Of a DNA stretch of 64,000 nucleotides, positions 24,456 through 32,162 are shown in pieces; position 1 is the first letter of the stretch, and each line of letters starts with the position of its first letter. Below the pieces are notes generated by a model. It made no database searches. It was given only the letters and a program-made list of their open reading frames with translations, and was not told the origin of the DNA. This DNA is from Streptomyces sp. NBC_00539 (GTDB lineage Bacteria > Actinomycetota > Actinomycetes > Streptomycetales > Streptomycetaceae). The stretch covers positions 5,785,501 to 5,849,500 of the forward strand of contig NZ_CP107811.1 of NCBI RefSeq assembly GCF_036346105.1, given 5' to 3'. Position numbers and translations under genes: made by a program.

Positions 24456-25589
24456 ATGCCCGCCGACCGGCCCGTCGCCCTGGACGAGTACCCCGTCCAC
24501 CAGGCACCGCTGTCGATGAAGCACCTCGTCAGCGGCGACCGCAACGCCTACGACCGCTGCATCTTCCACGTCTTCGACCACGCCGGCCGGGCCGTCCTCA
24601 TCCTCGGCCTCGGCGTCTACCCCAACGCCGGCGTCATCGACGCCTACGCCACTTTGCGACTCGGCGACGAACTGCTCGCCGTGCGCGCCTCCGACGCCCT
24701 CACCGACGACCGCATGAACCTCTCCGTCGGCCCCCTGCGCATCACCGTCGACCAACCCCTGAGGCGCCTCACCCTCCACTGCGACGCCGACCCCGCCGAC
24801 CCCGGAGGCCTCTCCTACGACCTCACCTGGACCGCCGAGTTCCCCGCGGTCTGGGAACCGCACCACATCCAGCGGCGCGGCGACCGCCTCATGCTGGAGG
24901 GCCGCCGCTTCGTCCAGGCGGGCAACGTCACCGGCACCATCCGCGCCAAGGGCGAGGAACTCACCCCCACCCCCGGCGCCTGGACCGGCACCCGCGACCG
25001 CAGCTGGGGCGTGCGGCCCATCCCCGGCGAGGACGGCGGCCGCGCCGCCGACGAGTACCGCCCCGAGGGCTTCCACTGGCTCTGGGTCCCCGTCCGCTTC
25101 GAGGACCGCTTCCTCATGGTCATCACCCAGGAGGACGCGGACGGCCACCGCACCCTCAGCGAAGCCGTCCAGGTCTTCCCCGAGGGCAGCGGCCGCGGCG
25201 ACGTCCAGCTCGGCTGGCCGCACACCGACGTCCGCTACCGCCCCGGCGGCCGCCACCCCGAGAGCGCCGTCGTCCACCTCACCGACCCGGCCCGCAAACC
25301 CCTCGAACTCGGCGTGGAGATCCTGAACTCCTCCCCGCTGGCCGTCGGCGCCGGCTACCCGCCCGCCGCCGACTGGCAGCACGGCACCTGGCAGGGCCGC
25401 GGATGGACCGACCGACGGGTCTACGACCTCTCCGACCCGGCCGCCCACCCCATGGCCGCCTTCGGCGTCACCGACCACTCGGCCCGCTTCACCCTCGACG
25501 GCCGGGTCGGCCACGGCATCTTCGAACACGGCAGCTTCGGCCGCCACGACCCCAGCGGCTTCGCCGACTACGCCTCCGTCGCACCGTAA
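24456..25589 (+). CDS. DUF7064/DUF7065-like protein
   Basis: A 377-residue soluble protein from the ATG at 24456, preceded by a perfect AGGAGG at 24444-24449. It is beta-rich throughout, with Trp-rich motifs GTRDRSWGVRP (about residue 185) and GFHWLWVPVRFEDRF (about residue 205). These resemble DUF7064/DUF7065 proteins, found in actinobacteria beside phosphotransferase and acyl-CoA genes and distantly like lipocalin-type hydroxyneurosporene synthase folds. No catalytic role is established. It is followed by a phosphotransferase 46 bases later, probably one transcript, with an operator-like palindrome upstream. Confidence 0.7.
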   Translation: MPADRPVALDEYPVHQAPLSMKHLVSGDRNAYDRCIFHVFDHAGRAVLILGLGVYPNAGVIDAYATLRLGDELLAVRASDALTDDRMNLSVGPLRITVDQPLRRLTLHCDADPADPGGLSYDLTWTAEFPAVWEPHHIQRRGDRLMLEGRRFVQAGNVTGTIRAKGEELTPTPGAWTGTRDRSWGVRPIPGEDGGRAADEYRPEGFHWLWVPVRFEDRFLMVITQEDADGHRTLSEAVQVFPEGSGRGDVQLGWPHTDVRYRPGGRHPESAVVHLTDPARKPLELGVEILNSSPLAVGAGYPPAADWQHGTWQGRGWTDRRVYDLSDPAAHPMAAFGVTDHSARFTLDGRVGHGIFEHGSFGRHDPSGFADYASVAP

Positions 25590-25635
25590 CGGCCGAGCCG
25601 AGCCGAAGACCACCCGAAGCAGCAGGAGGGACTCC

Positions 25636-26733
25636 ATGGCAACGGCACCACGTCCGCGCACCTCCACCCGCGAGCCCGAGGAACTCGGCCGGCGCCTGAC
25701 GGCCTGGCTCGACGGCCGCCTCCCCGGCGCGAAGGTCACCAACACCTCCGTACCCGGCTCCAACGGCATGTCCAGCGAGACCCTCCTCTTCGACATCGAG
25801 CACCCGGACGCCGCCGACTGCGCCTGCGCCCTGCGCCTCGCCGCCGACCCGGCCGCCTACACCGTCTTCCCCACCTACGACATGGCCCGCCAGTACCGCG
25901 TCATGCGGCTGGTCGCCGAACACACCGACCTGCCCGTGCCGCGCGTGCGCTGGCTGGAGGAGGATCCGCGACCGCTGGGCGCGCCCTTCTTCGTCATGGC
26001 CCGCGCCGAAGGCCGTGTCCCGCCCGACGTCATGCCCTACACCTACGAGGGCAACTGGCTGCACTCCGCCACCGACGCCGAACGCGCGGCCCTCCAGGAG
26101 GCGAGCATCTCCCTGCTCGCCCGCCTCCACGACCAGTTCCCGGCCGACGAAGCGCAGTTCCTCCTCCCGGCCGGCCCAGGAACCCCGCTGCGCCGGCACG
26201 TCGAGGCCCAACGCGCTTACTACGCCTGGGTGGTGGACGGCCTGGCCCCCTCACCGCTGCTGGAGCGCGCCTTCGACCGGCTGGAGGAACTCTGGCCCGC
26301 CGACGAGGGCGACCCGGTCCTCAACTGGGGTGACGCGCGCATCGGCAACGTGATCTACCAGCCCGACGGCTTCGAACCGGTGGCCGTACTCGACTGGGAG
26401 ATGGCGGCGTACGCCCCGCGCGAGGTGGACCTCGGCTGGACCGTCTACCTCCACCGCTTCTTCCAGGACCTGACCGTCGGCTTCGGCCAGCCGGGCCTGC
26501 CCGACTTCCTGCGCCGCGAGGACCTCGAACGCCGCTACGCCGAACTCACCGGGCACGTCCCGCGCGACATGGAGTTCCACACCCTGTACGCCGCCCTGCG
26601 GCACGGCATCGTCATGCTCCGCATCGCCTACCGCCAGGCGTACTTCGGCGAGGTCGAGGTCCCCGCCGATCCCGACGGCCTCATCCTGCACCACGCCGCT
26701 CTCGCCGCCATGGTGCAGGGAACGTACTGGTAG
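25636..26733 (+). CDS. Phosphotransferase family protein (ACAD10/11-like kinase)
   Basis: A 365-residue APH-fold protein. The catalytic loop reads LNWGDARIGNVIY, with Trp where the common HGD motif has His while Asp and Asn are kept, and the metal-binding aspartate is in AVLDWEMAAYAPREVDLGW. This variant loop is typical of the actinobacterial group related to the kinase domain of ACAD10/11, which phosphorylates 4-hydroxyacyl-CoAs. An acyl-CoA role would suit the DUF7064 partner and the shared operator with the thiolase operon; this is inference. The ATG follows AGGAGGG. Confidence 0.85.
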   Translation: MATAPRPRTSTREPEELGRRLTAWLDGRLPGAKVTNTSVPGSNGMSSETLLFDIEHPDAADCACALRLAADPAAYTVFPTYDMARQYRVMRLVAEHTDLPVPRVRWLEEDPRPLGAPFFVMARAEGRVPPDVMPYTYEGNWLHSATDAERAALQEASISLLARLHDQFPADEAQFLLPAGPGTPLRRHVEAQRAYYAWVVDGLAPSPLLERAFDRLEELWPADEGDPVLNWGDARIGNVIYQPDGFEPVAVLDWEMAAYAPREVDLGWTVYLHRFFQDLTVGFGQPGLPDFLRREDLERRYAELTGHVPRDMEFHTLYAALRHGIVMLRIAYRQAYFGEVEVPADPDGLILHHAALAAMVQGTYW

Positions 26734-26751
26734 GGCCCTCGGCCCGGCCGG

Positions 26752-27195
26752 TCAGGCGGCCTGCGCGTGCTGACGCATCTGGGGCGGCAGCACCGTCGCC
26801 GTCATCCGCACCGGACGCGATCCCGGACCGCCGACGTGCGAGAAGGGCTGCGTCCGCCAGTCCAGTCCCTGCGGCAGCGTCAGCATGACCACCGGGTCCA
26901 GCTCCTGGGCGTCCGGCTGGAACGCGCCCACGGACGCCAGCGCCTCCGAGGCCGGGCGGCCCGTGCCCGCGCACACCGTGAGCCCGAACGGGTTCCACGG
27001 GGTGAGGCAGAGCGCGTGCTCCGGCAGGTACTCCTCGTCCGCGACCAGGGCGATGGACTGACCGCAGTCGGGGCAGACCGCGTGGTGGACCTCGAAGCCG
27101 TCGGCGTCTTCGAGGTACTCCCCGTCGTCCGCGTCCTGTGCGTACTCGCCGTACGCGGCTTCGCTCACGCGGTCGGCACGGTTGGTGTTCAGCAT
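26752..27195 (-). CDS. Small hypothetical protein with a CPDCG motif
   Basis: A 147-residue protein from the ATG at 27195, with AGGGGGAG just upstream. Residues 1-45 are acidic and Tyr/Asp-rich. A single CPDCGQ motif near residue 50, with other cysteines in ALCLTPW and TVCAGTG, could form a small zinc or redox site. The open frame extends 65 codons further upstream, but that part spans the promoter region and looks non-coding. No family was recognised. It converges with the phosphotransferase gene 18 bases away. Confidence 0.7.
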   Translation of the reverse strand: MLNTNRADRVSEAAYGEYAQDADDGEYLEDADGFEVHHAVCPDCGQSIALVADEEYLPEHALCLTPWNPFGLTVCAGTGRPASEALASVGAFQPDAQELDPVVMLTLPQGLDWRTQPFSHVGGPGSRPVRMTATVLPPQMRQHAQAA

Positions 27196-27404
27196 GGATG
27201 TACTCCCCCTTGGGTGGGCCGGGCGGGCAGATTTCTTCGGCCACGGCCACAGCAAGCACTTCCCGTCGCGCGGCACGAGTAACCACGAGAGCCGGGCGTA
27301 CGCATCCATACCCCTGTGGCCTTGGTCACATGCCTGCCGCAGGTGCCGTTTCCCCGTGGACACCGCTGTGCCTGGAGCGGTCCTGGGCAATAGGTTGAGC
27401 GGCT

Positions 27405-27854
27405 ATGAGCGCAATGGAGGAGCTGGACCGCCAGATCGTGGATCTGCTCGTGCGGGACGGGCGGATGAGCTACACGGATCTGGGCAAGGCCACCGGACTG
27501 TCCACGTCGGCAGTCCATCAGCGAGTACGCCGCCTGGAGCAGCGCGGTGTCATCCGCGGGTACGCGGCCGTCGTGGACCCCGAGGCCGTCGGGCTGCCGC
27601 TGACGGCCTTCATCTCGGTCAAACCGTTCGACCCCAGCGCCCCCGACGACATCGCCGAGCGGCTCGCGGGGGTCCCGGAGATCGAGGCGTGCCACAGCGT
27701 CGCGGGCGACGAGAACTACATCCTCAAGGTGCGCGTGGCCACGCCCCTGGAACTCGAAGACCTGCTGGGGCGCCTGCGCGCCCTGGCCCACGTCGCCACC
27801 CGCACGACCGTGGTCCTCTCCACCCCCTACGAAGCCCGCCCGCCCCGCGTGTGA
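27405..27854 (+). CDS. Lrp/AsnC-family transcriptional regulator
   Basis: A 149-residue regulator of standard length. The N-terminal helix-turn-helix (DLLVRDGRMSYTDLGKATG, then STSAVHQRVRRLEQRG) is followed by a RAM domain (about 65-140) with the effector-site pattern VAGDENYILKVRV. Members bind amino acids and assemble into octamers. A -10-like TAGGTT lies eight bases before the ATG with no ribosome site, so the transcript may be leaderless. It is divergent from the CPDCG gene and 125 bases ahead of the amidohydrolase gene; either could be a target. Confidence 0.92.
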   Translation: MSAMEELDRQIVDLLVRDGRMSYTDLGKATGLSTSAVHQRVRRLEQRGVIRGYAAVVDPEAVGLPLTAFISVKPFDPSAPDDIAERLAGVPEIEACHSVAGDENYILKVRVATPLELEDLLGRLRALAHVATRTTVVLSTPYEARPPRV

Positions 27855-27979
27855 GCCGTGGGCCCGGTCCCGGGCGCCCGCGGCACCGCCCGGTGCCGGG
27901 GCGCCCCGTCCCGCGGCGTCTGCGGCCCGGCGAGGGGGCCGTGTCCGGGCGGGGGCGGGCGACCAGCGAAACTGGGGGC

Positions 27980-29602
27980 ATGACTGACCGCACCGCCTCC
28001 GCCACCGCCGCCGGAACCCACCGCACCGTCCTGCTCCGCGGCGGCGAGGTGCACAGCCCCGCCGACCCCTTCGCCACGGCGATGGTGGTCGAGCGGGGGC
28101 ACATCGCGTGGGTCGGCTCCGAAGGCGCCGCCGACGCCTTCGCGCAGGGCGTCGACGAGGTCGTCCACCTCGACGGGGCGCTCGTCACCCCCGCGTTCAC
28201 CGACGCCCACGTCCACACCACCTCCACCGGCCTCGCCCTCACCGGCCTGGACCTCTCCGCGGCCCGTTCCCTCCCCGAGGCCCTCGCCCTCGTCCGCGCC
28301 CACGCCGCCCGCCGCCCCGCCGACCGGGTGCTCCTCGGCCACGGCTGGGACGCCGCCCGCTGGCCCGAGCGGCGCGCCCCGCGCCGCGCGGAACTCGACG
28401 AGGCCACCGGCAACCGCCCGCTCTACCTCAGCCGTGTCGACGTGCACTCCGCCGTCGTCACCACCGCCCTGCTGGACCTCGTACCCGGTGTCCACGCGGC
28501 CGGTGACGAGCCGCTGACCCGCGACGCGCACCACGCGGTCCGCCGGGCCGCGCTCGACGCCGTCACCCCGGCCCAGCGCGCCGAGGCGCAGCGCGCCGCC
28601 CTGGACCGCGCCGCCTCCCTGGGCATCGGCTCCGTCCACGAGTGCGGCGGCCCCGACATCTCCTCCCCGGAGGACTTCAGCTCCCTGCTCGACCTCGCCG
28701 CCCACCACCGTGGCCCGCGCGTCTTCGGCTACTGGGCCGACCGCGACATCGACCGCGCCGTGGAACTCGGCGCGGCCGGCGCGGCGGGCGACCTGTTCGT
28801 GGACGGCTCCCTCGGTTCGCACACCGCCTGCCTGCACGCCCCGTACGCCGACGCGCCCCACACCGGCACCGGCTACCTCGACGCCGCCGACGTCGCCGCG
28901 CACGTCGCCGCCTGCACCGGGGCGGGCCTCCAGGCCGGGTTCCACGCCATCGGCGACGCCGCTCTCGGCGCCGTCGTCGAAGGAGTCCGGGCGGCCGCCG
29001 AGAAGGTCGGCCTCGCCCGCATCCGGGCCGCCCGCCACCGTGTGGAGCACGCCGAGATGATGACCCCGGCCACCATCGCCGCCTTCGCCGAGCTGGGCCT
29101 GACCGCGTCCGTGCAGCCCGCCTTCGACGCCGCCTGGGGCGGCGAGGACGGCATGTACGCCGACCGGCTCGGCGCCGACCGGGCCAGGACCCTCAACCCG
29201 TTCGCCGCCCTCCTCAAGGCGGGTGTGCCGCTCGCCTTCGGCTCGGACGCGCCCGTCACCCCCCTCGACCCCTGGGGCACCGTCCGCGCGGCCGCCTTCC
29301 ACCGGACCCCCGAGCACCGCATCTCCGTACGGGCCGCCTTCGCCGCGCACACCCGCGGCGGGTGGCGGGCACTGGGCCGGGACGACGCGGGCACCCTCGT
29401 GCCGGGCGCTCCCGCCGACTACGCCGTCTGGCGCACGGAGGAACTGGTGGTGCAGGCCCCCGACGACCGGGTCGCCCGCTGGTCGACGGATCCGCGCTCC
29501 GGCACCCCCGGTCTGCCCGACCTGACGCCCGGCGCGGATCTCCCCGTGTGCCTGGCCACGGTCGTGGGTGGCCGGGAGGTATTCGTACGGCCACAGGGGT
29601 GA
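27980..29602 (+). CDS. YtcJ-type amidohydrolase
   Basis: A 540-residue metal-dependent hydrolase of the Amidohydro_3 group. Metal ligands are seen in TPAFTDAHVHTT (HxH, about residue 75), GFHAIGDAAL (about 318), HRVEHAEMM (about 355) and the aspartate of FGSDAPVTPLDPW (about 417). The tail repeats the N-terminal beta-sandwich usual in the family. Relatives cleave N-formyl or amide bonds of diverse small molecules, so the substrate is open. The ATG at 27980 has a GGGGGC ribosome site; the frame upstream of it overlaps the lrp gene and is spurious. Confidence 0.88.
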   Translation: MTDRTASATAAGTHRTVLLRGGEVHSPADPFATAMVVERGHIAWVGSEGAADAFAQGVDEVVHLDGALVTPAFTDAHVHTTSTGLALTGLDLSAARSLPEALALVRAHAARRPADRVLLGHGWDAARWPERRAPRRAELDEATGNRPLYLSRVDVHSAVVTTALLDLVPGVHAAGDEPLTRDAHHAVRRAALDAVTPAQRAEAQRAALDRAASLGIGSVHECGGPDISSPEDFSSLLDLAAHHRGPRVFGYWADRDIDRAVELGAAGAAGDLFVDGSLGSHTACLHAPYADAPHTGTGYLDAADVAAHVAACTGAGLQAGFHAIGDAALGAVVEGVRAAAEKVGLARIRAARHRVEHAEMMTPATIAAFAELGLTASVQPAFDAAWGGEDGMYADRLGADRARTLNPFAALLKAGVPLAFGSDAPVTPLDPWGTVRAAAFHRTPEHRISVRAAFAAHTRGGWRALGRDDAGTLVPGAPADYAVWRTEELVVQAPDDRVARWSTDPRSGTPGLPDLTPGADLPVCLATVVGGREVFVRPQG

Positions 29603-29940
29603 TCCGGCGGGCCTCGGTTCGGTACCGGCGGCCCGACCCGGATAGGTTCGGCCGGGTCCACCACAGGACGTCCCTTCCGGACGGATCCGTCCGCCCAGCG
29701 CGCCCGCGCCTCGGGGGCGAGGGAAGGTTTCGCCGGTGCGGGCGCCCCCAGCGGCAGTTGGGGGAGGGGTGGCCTCAGGTCGGGGCCCGGCGGTCCAGTA
29801 GACAACGGCCAGGGTCACCCGCAGCCAGCGGGAGCCTGGTCGGCCCGAAGGACCGCTGGCCCCGATCCCTGTTCTAAAATCGTCCCGCTGTGACGGGACG
29901 GACGAGGCGGGGCTGGACGAGAAGCATGCAAGGGGACCCA
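29603..29940. other. Gene-free stretch upstream of ppm1
   Basis: It holds a weak hairpin (GACCCGG 29635-29641 with CCGGGTC 29652-29658) that may end the amidohydrolase transcript, a perfect 14-base palindrome GGACGGATCCGTCC at 29679-29692 of unknown role, and the ppm1 promoter region. No coding frame with family signs is present. Confidence 0.5.
29875..29900 (+). promoter_or_regulatory. ppm1 -10 box followed by a 7-bp inverted repeat
   Basis: TAAAAT at 29875-29880 is a good -10 box. Directly after it, CGTCCCG (29881-29887) and CGGGACG (29894-29900) form a perfect inverted repeat with a six-base loop, overlapping the expected transcript start. It could be an operator or a 5-prime stem-loop. 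No clear -35 box was found. Confidence 0.45.
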
Positions 29941-30708
29941 GTGAGCGACGGCGGACAGCGGACCTACGGGCCCCTCGGCACCACCTTGGTGATCATCCCC
30001 ACGTACAACGAGGCGGAGAACATCGGGCTGATCGTCGGCCGGGTCCGCGCCGCGGTGCCCGAGGCGCACGTCCTCGTGGCCGACGACAACAGCCCCGACG
30101 GCACCGGCAAGCTCGCCGACGAGCTGTGCGCCTCCGACGACCACGTCCACGTCCTGCACCGCAAGGGCAAGGAAGGGCTCGGCGCCGCCTACCTCGCGGG
30201 CTTCGCCTGGGGCCTGGAGCACGGCTACGGCGTCCTCGTGGAGATGGACGCCGACGGCTCCCACCAGCCCGAGGAACTGCCCCGGCTGCTGACCGCGCTC
30301 GCCGGCGCCGACCTGGTCCTGGGCTCCCGCTGGGTGCCCGGCGGCCGGGTCGTCAACTGGCCCAAGAGCCGCGAGATCCTCTCCCGGGGCGGCTCCACCT
30401 ACTCCCGGCTGATGCTCGGCGTCCCGATCCGCGACGTGACCGGCGGCTACCGCGCCTTCCGGCGCGAGACCCTGGAGGGGCTGGGCCTGGACGAGGTCGC
30501 CTCCGCGGGCTACTGCTTCCAGGTAGACCTCGCCCGCCGGGCCGTCCGCAAGGGCTTCAAGGTCGTGGAGGTCCCCATCACGTTCGTCGAGCGCGAGTTC
30601 GGCGACAGCAAGATGAGCAAGGACATCGTGGTCGAGGCCCTGTGGCGGGTCACCCAGTGGGGCATCAAGGCCCGCACGGCCAAGCTCACCGGCAGGCCCG
30701 GGGCGTAG
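29941..30708 (+). CDS. ppm1: Polyprenol monophosphomannose synthase
   Basis: A 255-residue GT2 glycosyltransferase that moves mannose from GDP-mannose to polyprenyl phosphate, the donor for protein O-mannosylation and lipoglycans. Motifs [20 protein letters not shown], the DxD metal site in [12 protein letters not shown] and GSRWVPGG are intact. It ends near KARTAKLTG without membrane helices, so it is the stand-alone catalytic form; in mycobacteria the domain is fused to Lnt. GTG at 29941 has AAGGGGA upstream; ATG at 29926 would add five residues. Confidence 0.92.
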   Translation: MSDGGQRTYGPLGTTLVIIPTYNEAENIGLIVGRVRAAVPEAHVLVADDNSPDGTGKLADELCASDDHVHVLHRKGKEGLGAAYLAGFAWGLEHGYGVLVEMDADGSHQPEELPRLLTALAGADLVLGSRWVPGGRVVNWPKSREILSRGGSTYSRLMLGVPIRDVTGGYRAFRRETLEGLGLDEVASAGYCFQVDLARRAVRKGFKVVEVPITFVEREFGDSKMSKDIVVEALWRVTQWGIKARTAKLTGRPGA

Positions 30709-30792
30709 CGCACGCTGCTCCGGATCCCCTTGGGGGATGTCCGGTACCTCCGACTGAGGCCGCTTTTACGCCATCCCAGGCACACTGGGGTC

Positions 30793-31374
30793 ATGACGAC
30801 CGGCACCTCGACTGCTCCCCGGCGGCGCTCGGCCGCCCGTACCTTCCTCCCCCTGGCGGTCGCCGCCTGGTTCATCCTGGAGATCTGGCTGCTCAGCCTG
30901 GTCGCGGGCGCGGCCGGCGGCTTCACCGTCGCACTGCTCGTCCTCGGCGGGATGCTGCTCGGGGGTGTGGTCATCAAGCGGGCCGGCCGCCGGGCCTTCC
31001 GGAACCTGACGGCCGGCTTCCAGCAGGCGCAGCAGGGCGAGGAGCCCGCGGCTCGGCAGCCCGGGCAGGGCAATGCGCTGGTCATGCTGGCCGGCCTGCT
31101 CCTGATCCTGCCGGGCCTGCTCTCCGACGCCGTCGGCCTGCTCCTGCTGCTGCCCCCCGTGCGGGCGCTGGCCTCGCGCCGGTTCGCCCGTTCCCTGGAG
31201 CGTTCGATGACCTCGGCGGCCTCCGGCGGCTTCGGCGCCGCGTACCAGCAGGTCCGCATCCGCCAGCCCGACGGCAAGGTGGTCCGGGGTGAGGTCATCC
31301 GCGAGGACCGGCCGCAGCCCGGAGCGGGCCCCTCCGGCCCCGACTCGGGGTACCGGCCGCCGCTGGCCTCCTGA
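30793..31374 (+). CDS. fxsA: FxsA-family membrane protein
   Basis: A 193-residue membrane protein with the FxsA core: three to four helices (FLPLAVAAWFILEIWLLSLV, then VALLVLGGMLLGGVVI and VMLAGLLLILPGLLSDAVGL) containing the conserved LLLILPGLLSDAVGLLLLLP. The tail is cytoplasmic and Pro/Gly-rich. E. coli FxsA eases phage T7 exclusion by F plasmid when overproduced; the normal role is unknown. Start is the ATG at 30793. It lies 84 bases after ppm1 on the same strand and ends at a strong bidirectional hairpin shared with rbpA. Confidence 0.85.
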   Translation: MTTGTSTAPRRRSAARTFLPLAVAAWFILEIWLLSLVAGAAGGFTVALLVLGGMLLGGVVIKRAGRRAFRNLTAGFQQAQQGEEPAARQPGQGNALVMLAGLLLILPGLLSDAVGLLLLLPPVRALASRRFARSLERSMTSAASGGFGAAYQQVRIRQPDGKVVRGEVIREDRPQPGAGPSGPDSGYRPPLAS

Positions 31375-31420
31375 GACGGACACGCAGAACCGAGACCCGA
31401 AGACCGGGACGCCGGAACAC

Positions 31421-31461
31421 GCCGAGGGCCCCCGCCACAGGAAGTGGCGGGGGCCCTCGGC
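31421..31461. terminator. Perfect 18-bp bidirectional terminator between fxsA and rbpA
   Basis: GCCGAGGGCCCCCGCCAC (31421-31438) pairs without mismatch with GTGGCGGGGGCCCTCGGC (31444-31461) around AGGAA. It lies between the ends of two convergent genes and serves both. Confidence 0.85.
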
Positions 31462-31480
31462 TTCGTTCTCAGTCCGGGTG

Positions 31481-31855
31481 TCAGGCGGACTTGCGGCTGT
31501 CCCGCGGATGCACGGCAATGTTCATGGCGCCGGAACGCAGGACCGCCAGCCTCTCGGCCAGCACTTCCTCGAGTTCCTCGCGGGTGCGTCGCTCCATGAG
31601 CATGTCCCAGTGCGTTCGCGCGGGCTTGCCCTTCTTCTCTTCGGGCCCGTCCCCGTCGACCAGGAGTGCCATGGCGCCGCACGCCTTGCACTCCCACTCC
31701 GGCGGAATTTCTGCCTCAACCGAGAACGGCATCTCAAATCGATGTCCGTTCTGGCATGCGTACTCCACCGCCTGGCGCGGGGCCAGATCGATGCCGCGGT
31801 CCGTCTCGTAGCTGGTAACCACGAGCCGCGTACCGCGGAGAGCTCGCTCACTCAT
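31481..31855 (-). CDS. rbpA: RNA polymerase-binding protein RbpA
   Basis: A 124-residue actinobacterial transcription factor that binds the principal sigma factor and stabilises the open promoter complex. The zinc ligands of the core are C34, H38, C56 and C59 (ACQNGHRF and WECKACG). The sigma-interaction domain follows at THWDMLMERRTREELEEVLAERL. In S. coelicolor the gene (SCO1421) belongs to the SigR disulphide-stress regulon, and a matching promoter is present here. ATG with GGGAGGCACG upstream. Deletion slows growth and raises rifampicin sensitivity in model strains. Confidence 0.96.
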   Translation of the reverse strand: MSERALRGTRLVVTSYETDRGIDLAPRQAVEYACQNGHRFEMPFSVEAEIPPEWECKACGAMALLVDGDGPEEKKGKPARTHWDMLMERRTREELEEVLAERLAVLRSGAMNIAVHPRDSRKSA

Positions 31856-31916
31856 GAATCGTGCCTCCCGGGCTTGTCGCCCACAGGACAGGTGTCGCTG
31901 TCGTCGTCATCCGGTC

Positions 31917-31942
31917 AACGTCCGGTCGGCGGTATAGATTCC
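31917..31942 (-). promoter_or_regulatory. SigR-type promoter of rbpA
   Basis: On the minus strand GGAAT (31942-31938) and GTT (31919-31917) are separated by exactly 18 bases, the consensus for the thiol-stress sigma factor SigR (GGAAT-N18-GTT). The predicted start lies about 55 bases before the rbpA ATG. This agrees with the SigR control of rbpA known in S. coelicolor. Confidence 0.85.
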
Positions 31943-32162
31943 CGCTCCGGGTCGTGCGTCGCCCGTCGTGCCGCCCCTTGTTGTACCCACCAGTGCCCGG
32001 TTTGTCACATCTGGCAGCAGATGTCACCCAGCGCCCATCCCTCGGGTGCGCGCAGTAACGGTCCGCCTGGCAGGCCAAAGGCGTACACTACCGGCCCTTT
32101 GCTTCAACGTCGAAATTCGTTCCGAATTCGTTCCCGGAGCCGTTGTCCGGAGGCCGTCGGGC
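31943..32162. other. Gene-free remainder between the rbpA promoter and the MFS gene end
   Basis: No gene is seen. Near 32110-32135 is an A/T-rich near-duplication (AAATTCGTTCC then GAATTCGTTCC), and a lone TACACT at 32082-32092 resembles a -10 box pointing right, which would be antisense to the MFS gene. No terminator hairpin is obvious after the MFS gene. Confidence 0.3.

Noticed and set aside
29679-29692. Terminator at GGACGGATCCGTCC
   Set aside because: A perfect palindrome without a loop does not make a good RNA hairpin; more likely a protein site or chance.
32082-32135. Antisense or small-RNA promoter downstream of the MFS gene
   Set aside because: Only a lone TACACT box; no -35 element and no terminator for a short RNA.
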